The notes beneath the pieces were generated by a model that was not told the DNA's origin, did no database searches, and was given only the letters and a program-made list of their open reading frames with translations. From UBA7672 sp041166025 (GTDB taxonomy: Bacteria > Pseudomonadota > Alphaproteobacteria > Caulobacterales > Hyphomonadaceae), in the NCBI GenBank assembly GCA_041166025.1, contig JBEAMJ010000076.1, positions 1 to 64,000 of the forward strand: a stretch of DNA of 64,000 bases, read 5' to 3'. The translations under genes were made by a program, and so were the position numbers. Shown here piece by piece: positions 35,676 through 43,237 of this stretch. The first letter of the stretch is position 1; the number at the start of each line of letters is the position of its first letter.

Positions 35676-38522
35676 CTAGCGGTTGAAGGAAGCCGGCGCG
35701 CGCGCCAGCGTGTGGGCGGGCGTGCGCGGCGCATTCGGCGCATGAGCCCGCAGCACTTCGACCAGGCGTTCAGTCAGGGGTTCGTCGAGCGCTTCCGGCA
35801 TCGGGCTCCCCTCCAGCATCTCGACATAGAAGACGTCGTGGACCCGCTCGCCGTACGCGCCGACATGGGCCGAGCGGATCGAGATATCCATGTCCGCCAG
35901 GGCGCGGGCAATCTCGTGAAGCAGACCCATGCGATCACGACCCGACACCTCGATCACGGTGTGGTCCGCCGACGCCGTGCGGTCGATGCGCACCAGCGGT
36001 GCGATGATGAAGGCGGCATGGCGGCGCGTCGGCGCGGGGGCGCGGCCGGGGCGCTTGACGCCCTCACCGCCGGCCGCAGCGAGGCGAAGGTCGGCCACCA
36101 GCCTCTCCAGCGCACTGGGATGGTCGGCCCCGATCGGCAGGCCGCGAAGATCCTGGATGTCGAAGAGGTCGAGCACGCGTCCATCGCCCGCATCATAGAG
36201 GTGAGCAGCGACGATGTTCGCGCCGGACGCGCTCAGGGCGGCGCAGAGGTCGGCAAACAGGCCGGGCCGGTCGGGCGCCGAGACCAGGAGCTCGGTCGCC
36301 GATCGGCCGCGATCGACGCTGGCCGAGACCATGATGGACTGCCCGGCGCTGCGCGCCAGCACCTCGGCGTGGCGGGCCTGCGCTTCGGGCGAGAAGCTGA
36401 TCCAGTAGGCCGCCTCCACGGCGGCGAGTTGAGGGGTCGGGCCGATGTGGTCGGCAAGTACGCGGCGCGCCTGTTCGGCGCGTTCTGCGAGCTGGGCCCG
36501 GACGCTGTGCTCGTCGGTGCGACCGCCGCGCAGGGCGGCTTCGGTCGAGAAATAGAGATCGCGCAGGAGCTGGCCCTTCCATCCATTCCACACGCCAGGA
36601 CCGACAGCGCGTATGTCCGCCACGGTAAGGATCAGCAGCAGACGCAGGCGCTCGAGGTTGCCGACCTTCTCGGCAAACCGCGAGATCGTCTGTGGATCGG
36701 AAATGTCGCGGCGCTGCGCCGTGTCGCTCATTTCGAGATGGTTGCCGACAAGCCAGGCGACGAGTTCGGCCTCGTCTTCGGGAAGGCCAAGGCGCAGCGA
36801 GGCCGACCGCGCCTGCTTGGCGCCCTCGATCTGCTGGTCGCCCTTACCCTTGCCCGTGTCGTGCAGGAGCATGGCGAGATAAAGGGCGCGGCGGTTCTGG
36901 ATCTTGGGGAAGATCTCGGTGGAGAGCGGGTGCTGCTCGCGCTCCAGGCCGCGCTCGATATCGTGGATCGTTTCAACGGCCTTGAGCGTATGCTCGTCGA
37001 CCGTGAAATGATGGTACATGTTGAATTGGGTCTGCCCGACGATGCGACCGAACTCAGGCAGGAAACGGCCCAGCACGCCGGCCTCGTTCATCAGCGGCAG
37101 GACGCGGCCGGGATGGTTGCGGCCAGCCACGATGTCGAGGAACATCGCCCGGGTTTCCTCATCATTGCGCGCCTGGCGCGTCACGGCCCAGAGCGAGCGG
37201 CGCGCCGCCGTCATCGCCTCCGGGTGAATGTCGACCTGGCGCTCGTTGGCGAGCCAGAACAGACGCATCAGCTTGCGCGTGTCCGACATGAACATGGCAG
37301 GGTCGGTGATGGTGATGCGGCCGCCATCGAGCGCGAAGCCCTCTTCCTTGAGCGGCTTGGCCGGCGGCTGCGACTTGAGCCAGGTGATGCCGGCCGGACG
37401 CTTTTTTTCGTCAACCTCCAGCTTGGCGCACAGGATGCGGGTGAGCGCGCCGACTTCCTTCGCCGCAAGGAAATAGCGCTTCATGAAGCGCTCGACCGCG
37501 GTCGCGTTGTTGCGCTCCGTGTAGCCCAGACGTCGCGCCATTTCGGGCTGCAGGTCGAAGGACAGGCGTTCCTCGGGACGGCCGGTGAGGAAGTGAAGGT
37601 GGCAGCGGACGGTCCAGAGGAAGCGGGCCTCGCGCAGAAAGATGGCCTTGTCGGCGGGCGAGAAGGCGGCCTTGTCGAGGACCTCCTGCAGGTTGGCGCC
37701 GCCATGGATGTACTTGGCGAGCCAGAACAAGGTCTGCAGGTCGCGCAGGCCGCCCTTGCCGTCCTTCACATTGGGCTCGACGCGGTAGCGTGAATCGCCC
37801 TCGCGCGCATGGCGGTCGGTGCGTTCCTGCAGCTTGGCTGCGACGAACTCGGCGCCACGCCCGGCAATCACGTCCTTCTGGAAGCGTTCATTGAGCTTGT
37901 CGAACACGCTCCGGTCGCCGAACAGGAAACGCTTGTCCAGAATCGATGTGCGAATAGTCACGTCTTCCCGCGACAGCTTGATGCATTCGTCGACGGTGCG
38001 GAAGGCGTGCCCGACCTTGAGGCCCATATCCCACAGCGCATAGAGCATGTACTCGATCACGCTCTCGGCCCACGCTGTCTGCTTGTGGTTGCGAACAAAC
38101 AGAAGGTCGACGTCGGAGGACGGCGCCAATACGTTGCGGCCATAGCCGCCAACGGCCACCACCGCCATGCGCTCCGCCTCTGTCGGATTATGGGCGCGAA
38201 AGATGTGGACCACGGTGAAGTCGTAGAGCGCTGACAGAGCCTCATCCATCACGCCCGAAAGGAGCGTTGCGGTGTCGAGCCCGTCTGCGCCCTCTTCCAG
38301 CCGGTCCTGAGCGATCATGCGGCCGCGAAAGAGGGCGGCGTGGATCAGGTCAAGCGCGCGCTTGCGTTGAGCGATCGGATCCGAGCCGTTGTCGAGTGCG
38401 GCCGCGGTGAGCTGGATGCGGAGCTTGCGGCCATCGACGATGTCCGCGATCCGCCAGGGGCCGGGCTTCACCGGCCCGGTCCTGGCTCTGCTTGCATTGG
38501 AAGCCGGCAAGGCGTCGTTCAT
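35676..38522 (-). CDS. glnD: PII uridylyltransferase / uridylyl-removing enzyme
   Basis: 948 residues from ATG 38522; earlier codons run into the divergent promoter region. The nucleotidyltransferase motif GGYGRNVLAPSSDVDLLF is at about residues 120-140. The HD domain (LAMLLHDTGKGKGDQQ) that removes UMP is central, and two ACT glutamine-sensing domains are at the C-terminus (SAPDRPGLFADLCAALSASG; SGRDRMGLLHEIARALADMD). It uridylylates PII/GlnK according to nitrogen status. Its link with amtB and a sigma-54 promoter elsewhere in the window is noted, but no PII gene is present. Confidence 0.98.
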   Translation of the reverse strand: MNDALPASNASRARTGPVKPGPWRIADIVDGRKLRIQLTAAALDNGSDPIAQRKRALDLIHAALFRGRMIAQDRLEEGADGLDTATLLSGVMDEALSALYDFTVVHIFRAHNPTEAERMAVVAVGGYGRNVLAPSSDVDLLFVRNHKQTAWAESVIEYMLYALWDMGLKVGHAFRTVDECIKLSREDVTIRTSILDKRFLFGDRSVFDKLNERFQKDVIAGRGAEFVAAKLQERTDRHAREGDSRYRVEPNVKDGKGGLRDLQTLFWLAKYIHGGANLQEVLDKAAFSPADKAIFLREARFLWTVRCHLHFLTGRPEERLSFDLQPEMARRLGYTERNNATAVERFMKRYFLAAKEVGALTRILCAKLEVDEKKRPAGITWLKSQPPAKPLKEEGFALDGGRITITDPAMFMSDTRKLMRLFWLANERQVDIHPEAMTAARRSLWAVTRQARNDEETRAMFLDIVAGRNHPGRVLPLMNEAGVLGRFLPEFGRIVGQTQFNMYHHFTVDEHTLKAVETIHDIERGLEREQHPLSTEIFPKIQNRRALYLAMLLHDTGKGKGDQQIEGAKQARSASLRLGLPEDEAELVAWLVGNHLEMSDTAQRRDISDPQTISRFAEKVGNLERLRLLLILTVADIRAVGPGVWNGWKGQLLRDLYFSTEAALRGGRTDEHSVRAQLAERAEQARRVLADHIGPTPQLAAVEAAYWISFSPEAQARHAEVLARSAGQSIMVSASVDRGRSATELLVSAPDRPGLFADLCAALSASGANIVAAHLYDAGDGRVLDLFDIQDLRGLPIGADHPSALERLVADLRLAAAGGEGVKRPGRAPAPTRRHAAFIIAPLVRIDRTASADHTVIEVSGRDRMGLLHEIARALADMDISIRSAHVGAYGERVHDVFYVEMLEGSPMPEALDEPLTERLVEVLRAHAPNAPRTPAHTLARAPASFNR

Positions 38523-38645
38523 GGCGCACTGTCTAGCCGGGTTTGGGTGGATGGGACAGTTGGCGGGTGAAGGGCGCATTGTCGCCCGCCATTGCGCCTG
38601 ATTGCGGCGCAAGGCAGGTTTTGGCGGCGATTGCTGGGACAGGAA

Positions 38646-39230
38646 ATGACCGATCCGCTTGAAATTGCGGCGACGGCGCTGACGCTCGTGTCGGTGATCC
38701 TGTCGGTGCAGCGCAGCCTGTGGCAGTTCCCGACGGGACTGGCCGGCGTGGGCCTCGGCTTCTTCGTGTTCTGGGGCGCGGGCCTTTACGCCAGCGCCGT
38801 CCTTCAACCGATCTTCGTTGCGACGCTGATCTATGGCTGGTGGTACTGGATCAGGGGAAACGACAACAAGGCGCCGCCGATCCGGACCACCCCGCTCGCG
38901 ATTGTGCTGGGCGCCTGCGCCCTGGCGCTCATTTTCGCGGCAACCGGCGCGTCAGTCCTGGACGCGCTGACCGACGCCAACATGGCGCTGGCGGATGCGG
39001 CCATACTCGCGCTCAGCATTGTCGCCCAGGCGCTCCTCAGCCTGAAGCGGATCGAGACATGGCCGGTCTGGGTCGCGGTCAATGCCATGTCGGTTTTCGT
39101 CTATGCGAGCCAGCAGCTGTGGCTCTACACAGGGCTCTACGCCTTCTTCTTCTTCAACGCCTTCTGGGGATGGTGGGCGTGGCGGCGGGAGATGAACGCG
39201 TTGGCGGACGGCGGGGAACGGGCTGAATGA
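38646..39230 (+). CDS. pnuC: Nicotinamide riboside transporter PnuC
   Basis: 194 residues from ATG 38646 with AGGA just upstream. About seven membrane helices; conserved Trp-rich parts are SLWQFPTGLAGVGLGFFVF, IYGWWYWIRG and the C-terminal FFNAFWGWWAWRR. It facilitates diffusion of nicotinamide riboside across the inner membrane. It overlaps the kinase gene that follows by 4 bases (ATGA), so uptake and phosphorylation are coupled. Divergent from glnD with a 123-base shared region without a clear signal. Confidence 0.95.
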   Translation: MTDPLEIAATALTLVSVILSVQRSLWQFPTGLAGVGLGFFVFWGAGLYASAVLQPIFVATLIYGWWYWIRGNDNKAPPIRTTPLAIVLGACALALIFAATGASVLDALTDANMALADAAILALSIVAQALLSLKRIETWPVWVAVNAMSVFVYASQQLWLYTGLYAFFFFNAFWGWWAWRREMNALADGGERAE

Positions 39231-39778
39231 CGGCGACGCATTCGGGGAAGCTGAAGCGCGTAACGCTGTTCGGCGCGGAATCGACGGGAAAGACCACGCT
39301 GGCCAACCGGCTGGCGCGGCATTTCGTGACCGTCGTTGCGCCCGAGTATGGACGAACCTACACCGAGATCCACGGCCAGGACGCGTGTTCGAAACAGGAC
39401 ATGCTGAAGATAGCCAAGGGGCATCTGAAGCTGCGCCGGGAAGCTGAGGCGCACGCCCATCGCGTACTGTTCGAGGATACCGACCCGGTCCTGACAGCCG
39501 TGTGGTCGGACACGCTGGCGGGCGGTCGCGACAGATGGTTCGACCGCTTCAGCGACTATCCGGATCTCTACTTGCTCTGCGACATCGACATGGCGTGGGT
39601 GAGGGACGGCGTGCGCTATTTCGGCGACCCTGGTGAACGCAAGAAGTTCCATCTCGCCTGCGAGGCCGAGTTGATCCGGCGTGAAGTCCGCTTCGTCAGG
39701 ATCGGCGGGCCGCCGGAACAGCGCCTGCTGGCGGCGATCGCGGCGGTGGACGAGCTTCTTGCGCACGCCACAACATGA
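39227..39778 (+). CDS. NadR-type nicotinamide riboside kinase (single-domain)
   Basis: 183 residues. The Walker A motif is LFGAESTGKTTLANRLARHF; EYGRTYTEIHG and LFEDTDPVLTAVWSDTL are the substrate-side motifs; LLCDIDMAWVRDGVRYFGDP is the Asp-containing region. It matches the C-terminal kinase domain of NadR without the NMN adenylyltransferase domain, so it should only phosphorylate nicotinamide riboside to NMN, leaving adenylylation to NadD. Directly coupled to pnuC. A strong terminator begins at its stop codon. Confidence 0.9.
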   Translation: MTATHSGKLKRVTLFGAESTGKTTLANRLARHFVTVVAPEYGRTYTEIHGQDACSKQDMLKIAKGHLKLRREAEAHAHRVLFEDTDPVLTAVWSDTLAGGRDRWFDRFSDYPDLYLLCDIDMAWVRDGVRYFGDPGERKKFHLACEAELIRREVRFVRIGGPPEQRLLAAIAAVDELLAHATT

Positions 39779-39811
39779 AACCGGCCAGCCGGGGGAGCAG
39801 CTGGCCGGTTT
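39778..39811. terminator. Bidirectional intrinsic terminator
   Basis: AAACCGGCCAG (39778-39788) and CTGGCCGGTTT (39801-39811) form a perfect 11-pair stem with a 12-base loop, starting in the stop codon of the NadR-type kinase. A-runs and T-runs flank both sides, so it could end transcription of the NAD salvage pair and of the convergent mini-protein genes. Confidence 0.75.
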
Positions 39812-39841
39812 GTCGGCGTGCTTTCAGGTGGAGGGGAAGGT

Positions 39842-39973
39842 TCAGGCGACCCCGCCGCCCAGGATGACCGTCGCCATCGTGTAGAGCACAGCCGCAACAC
39901 CAAAGAAGGCAATGGTGAATGAGCCGAGGAAGTGTAGCGTTTCGAGCTTCGAGTTCTTGATCAGACCGTACAT
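39842..39973 (-). CDS. Mini membrane protein 1 (43 residues)
   Basis: MYGLIKNSKLETLHFLGSFT is followed by one membrane helix (IAFFGVAAVLYTMATVILGG) and the end GGVA. The N-terminal 17 residues are basic and amphipathic-looking, so N-in topology is likely by charge. It is a clear paralog of the 38-residue protein upstream (shared GLIKNSKL, LGSF-IAFFGV-AVLY and GGVA). An 83-base gap separates the two. GAG 8 bases before ATG 39973 is a weak ribosome site. No promoter of its own is seen; the shared sigma-54 promoter could drive both. Function unknown. Confidence 0.7.
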   Translation of the reverse strand: MYGLIKNSKLETLHFLGSFTIAFFGVAAVLYTMATVILGGGVA

Positions 39974-40056
39974 TGTTGTTCTCGTCTTCTGCTCTTGGCC
40001 TGCGGGTGGGCCTTCTGTCGGGCTATGCCGCAGGCAGGAAAGTGGGAGGGGCGGGC

Positions 40057-40173
40057 TTAGGCCACGCCGCCGACGAACATGTAGAGGACCGCAACGACGC
40101 CGAAGAAGGCGATGGCGAAGGAGCCCAGCTGGTTCACCGCGTCGAGCTTCGAGTTCTTGATCAGACCGTTCAT
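40057..40173 (-). CDS. Mini membrane protein 2 (38 residues)
   Basis: MNGLIKNSKLDAVNQLGSFA is followed by one membrane helix (IAFFGVVAVLYMFVGGVA) that runs to the C-terminus. GGAG 7 bases before ATG 40173 is a good ribosome site. It is the promoter-proximal member of a tandem pair with the 43-residue protein. An exact sigma-54 promoter lies about 70 bases upstream. The size and single helix recall small regulatory or complex-stabilising membrane subunits, but I cannot assign a partner. It is not a Flp pilin (no processing Gly/Glu pair) nor a CydX I recognise. Confidence 0.75.
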   Translation of the reverse strand: MNGLIKNSKLDAVNQLGSFAIAFFGVVAVLYMFVGGVA

Positions 40174-40240
40174 TTTCTGTCTCCGTTTCTTGTTGTCCGG
40201 CTGCGCCACTCTGTGTTGGCCTCGCCGTTGAAGACTCGAA

Positions 40241-40256
40241 TGCAACCGGCGTGCCA
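40241..40256 (-). promoter_or_regulatory. Sigma-54 (RpoN) promoter for the mini-protein pair
   Basis: On the minus strand 40256 to 40241 reads TGGCACGCCGGTTGCA, an exact match to the -24/-12 consensus TGGCACG-N4-TTGCA. The start site would be near 40230, giving a leader of about 57 bases to ATG 40173. Upstream bases are AT-rich, as expected for a sigma-54 promoter bent by IHF. The activator site was not identified. Confidence 0.8.
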
Positions 40257-40359
40257 GAATTTGTTAACCGCGTGAGTGATTGTTTTTGTTAGCTTTTATA
40301 TCCTACCCGCCGGAGGTCTCGGGCCGGCCCCGCGAGCGCTCGCCACTTGTGTGGTGAAA

Positions 40360-40379
40360 TTCGCCTTGGACTTGGCGAA
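40360..40379 (-). terminator. Hairpin downstream of mutS
   Basis: TTCGCC (40360-40365) pairs with GGCGAA (40374-40379) around an 8-base loop, 25 bases after the mutS stop, with TTTC following on the minus strand. It could end mutS transcripts before the sigma-54 promoter region. The short stem makes this tentative. Confidence 0.3.
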
Positions 40380-40403
40380 AAAATGCGCGCCCGGTTGTCC
40401 GCC

Positions 40404-43112
40404 TTAGCGCTGGGCCGCTGCAGCCTTGAGGCGATAGACCAGTTCCAGCGCTTCCCTCGGGGTCAGCGTGTCCGGATCGAGGGCGGCAAGCATGTGCTCG
40501 GCCTCAGATAGCTTCACCGCTTCAGCCGGCGTTTCGGCGAAAGAGGCGAACAGGGGGAGCTCCTCAAGCCGTCGCGCCCCGCCCTCCTTGGTTTCCAGTT
40601 TTCGCAGCACCGCCTCGGCGCGCTTGACGGCAGCAGCTGGCAGGCCAGCAAGTTTCGCAACCTGCACGCCATAGGACCGGTCAGCGGGCCCGGGCTTCAC
40701 CTCGTGCAGGAAGATAAGATCGCCTTTCCACTCCTGCGCACGGAGGCTTGCGTTCGAACACGCCGACAGCGTGTCGGCGAGGGTCGTGAGCTCGTGATAG
40801 TGCGTCGCGAACAGCGCGCGGCACCGGTTGACCTCGTGCAGGTGTTCAACCGCCGCCCACGCGATGGCGAGGCCATCCCATGTCGATGTTCCCCGTCCGA
40901 CTTCGTCGAGGATGACGATGGAGTCCGGCGTCGCCTGGTTGAGGATGGCCGCGGTCTCGATCATCTCGACCATGAAGGTCGAACGACCGCGCGAGAGATC
41001 GTCCGAGGCGCCGACCCGCGAGAAGATGCGATCAGCAAGGCCAAGGCGAAGTTTTTTCGCGGGCACGTAGCACCCGGCCTGTGCGAGGATTGCCAGGAGC
41101 GCATTCTGACGCAGGAAAGTGGATTTACCGGCCATGTTGGGGCCGGTGATCAGGGTGAGGCGCGGCGCGGATGATCCACGTGCATCAAGGCGGCAGTCAT
41201 TGGCCGTAAAGCCCTGCCCCTGGGCGCGAAGGGCTGCTTCGACCACGGGATGACGCGCGCCTTCGGCCTCCAAGACGGGAGCATCGGCGATCTCAGGGCG
41301 CGCGGCCGAGAGGTCACTGGCCCATTCGGCGTTGGCGGCGGCGACATCGAGGCGCGCAAGACCATCGGCCACTTGCGCAAGTTCGGGGCCGAGCGCGTCG
41401 GCTTCAGCCACAAGCCGGTTGAAAATCTCCAGCTCTCGGGCGAGCGCCTCTCCATCTGCGCGCGAGATCTTCGCCTCTAGCTCGTTAAGCGAGGTGGTGG
41501 AGAAACGCATCGCGTTCGCCATGGTCTGGCGATGGATGAAGGTTGCGGCAAGCGGCGGCTTCATCAGCGCATCGCCGTGCCTGGCGTTCACCTCGATGAA
41601 GAAGCCGAGCACGTTGTTGTGCTTGATGCGCAGGCCTGAGATCGCTGTCTCCGCCGCATACTGCGCCTCTAGGCGGGCGATCACGCTGCGCGCATCTTCC
41701 TTGAGCGCGCGCGTTTCATCGAGCGCCGGATCGTAGCCGGGCGCGATGAAGCCGCCGTCGCGCGCCTGAACCGGAAGATCCTGCCCCAGCGCCGCCACGA
41801 CATCGCGCAGGAATGCTGCAAGGCGCGGTTTGCCGGCAAGCGACAGCGCAGCACAGGCCGATGCGACTTCGGCAGGCGGCGCCTCCTGCGAGAACAGGTC
41901 TGCGCAAATCTCCTGGCCAACTCGGAGACAGCCCGCCAGTGCGGCAAGATCGCGCGGACCGCCGCGGCGAAGGGACAGCCGCATGCGCGCACGCTCAAGA
42001 TCGCTGGTGCGTTTCAGAGCCGCGCGGGTGAAATCACGGCGCTCTCCTGCATCAAGGAAGAAGGCCACGGCGTCGAGGCGCTGCTCGATCTGCGCCTTGC
42101 TGCGCGAGGGACGGCTGATACGCTCGGCAAGAAGCCGCGCGCCGGCCGCTGTGAGCGTGCGATCAACAGCGGCGACGAGCGAGCCCTGCCGCTGCCCGCG
42201 CGCGGATCGATCGATTTCAAGGCTGGCGCGCGTCGCCGGGTCAATGGCGAGGAAGCTGTCCGGCGAGGTGCGGACCGGCGGGTCGAGGCGCGCGTGAGCC
42301 CCAGCCTGTGTGACAGCAAGATAGTCGAACAGGAGGCCGGCGGCGATGAGTTCGGCGCGGGTGAAAGTTCCAAACCCGTCGAGTGTGGAGACGCCGTAGG
42401 CCTCCCTCACCAGCCGTTCGCCCAGCTTTGCGTCCGCCCGAGCGGAAGGACGCGGGGTGACTGTGAGGCCCTGGATTGCAGCGGCGACATCGGCGTGAGC
42501 CATTGCATCGTCGGCAATGAGGAGTTCGCGCGGAGCAATGGCGCCGATGATCTCGGCCAGCGTCGAGGCTGGAAGGCTGAAGATTTCAAGCCGGCCGGTG
42601 GACACCTCCGCCAGCGCCAGCCCCGCCTCGCGCCCTCCCCCGGCAAGACCGATGGCGGCGAGGCAGTTTGCGGATCGGGCCTCAAGGAGCGCCTCCTCGG
42701 TGAGAGTGCCGGGCGTGACGATGCGGACGATTTCGCGCCGGACAACGGCCTTGGAGCCTCGTTTCTTCGCCTCGGCGGGATCTTCGACCTGCTCGCAGAC
42801 GGCGACGCGATGCCCGGCCCTGATCAGCCGGGCGAGATAGCCCTCGGCGGCATGACAGGGCACACCGGCCATCGGGATGGGCTGCCCATTGTGCTGACCG
42901 CGATAGGTCTGGGTGATGCCGAGCGCCTGGCCGGCGAGAATCGCATCATCGAAGAAGAGCTCGTAGAAATCGCCCATCCGGAAGAACAGCAAGGCATCCG
43001 GATGGCGCGCCTTCATCTCGAGGTATTGCGCCATGAAGGGCGTTGCGCCTTCGGCGGAGGGCGCGGTCTGAGCAACTTCCTGCTCCGGCGAAGGGGTGGT
43101 CGGCCCTTTCAC
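40404..43112 (-). CDS. mutS: DNA mismatch repair protein MutS
   Basis: 902 residues from GTG 43112. The mismatch-recognition Phe-x-Glu is in LFFRMGDFYELF (near residue 45), the connector and lever domains are in the middle, and the ATPase has Walker A GPNMAGKST near residue 658 with SIVILDEVGRGTSTWDGLAIAWA. It recognises base mismatches and recruits MutL. It is divergent from maeB, with 125 bases between starts holding no obvious signal. The GTG start is the longest conserved option and lacks a close GGAGG. Confidence 0.97.
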   Translation of the reverse strand: MKGPTTPSPEQEVAQTAPSAEGATPFMAQYLEMKARHPDALLFFRMGDFYELFFDDAILAGQALGITQTYRGQHNGQPIPMAGVPCHAAEGYLARLIRAGHRVAVCEQVEDPAEAKKRGSKAVVRREIVRIVTPGTLTEEALLEARSANCLAAIGLAGGGREAGLALAEVSTGRLEIFSLPASTLAEIIGAIAPRELLIADDAMAHADVAAAIQGLTVTPRPSARADAKLGERLVREAYGVSTLDGFGTFTRAELIAAGLLFDYLAVTQAGAHARLDPPVRTSPDSFLAIDPATRASLEIDRSARGQRQGSLVAAVDRTLTAAGARLLAERISRPSRSKAQIEQRLDAVAFFLDAGERRDFTRAALKRTSDLERARMRLSLRRGGPRDLAALAGCLRVGQEICADLFSQEAPPAEVASACAALSLAGKPRLAAFLRDVVAALGQDLPVQARDGGFIAPGYDPALDETRALKEDARSVIARLEAQYAAETAISGLRIKHNNVLGFFIEVNARHGDALMKPPLAATFIHRQTMANAMRFSTTSLNELEAKISRADGEALARELEIFNRLVAEADALGPELAQVADGLARLDVAAANAEWASDLSAARPEIADAPVLEAEGARHPVVEAALRAQGQGFTANDCRLDARGSSAPRLTLITGPNMAGKSTFLRQNALLAILAQAGCYVPAKKLRLGLADRIFSRVGASDDLSRGRSTFMVEMIETAAILNQATPDSIVILDEVGRGTSTWDGLAIAWAAVEHLHEVNRCRALFATHYHELTTLADTLSACSNASLRAQEWKGDLIFLHEVKPGPADRSYGVQVAKLAGLPAAAVKRAEAVLRKLETKEGGARRLEELPLFASFAETPAEAVKLSEAEHMLAALDPDTLTPREALELVYRLKAAAAQR

Positions 43113-43237
43113 GCTTGATTCCAGCCTCTTTTGCGGCTCAATGCCCGACTGCCTCGCAGGGCGGCTTACGTCGCTCGCGAAACCTGCCTAGTGACACGCG
43201 ACGCCGCCCTCAAGTCCCAAAGACGCCAGCCCCACCC

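Noticed and set aside
37395..37415. T-run terminator at 37403-37409
   Set aside because: It is inside glnD coding sequence and no stem precedes it.
34782..37793. A 1003-codon open frame on the + strand opposite glnD and murJ
   Set aside because: It is antisense to two unmistakable conserved genes, rich in Arg/His/Gln as shadow frames are in high-GC DNA, and shows no domain pattern.
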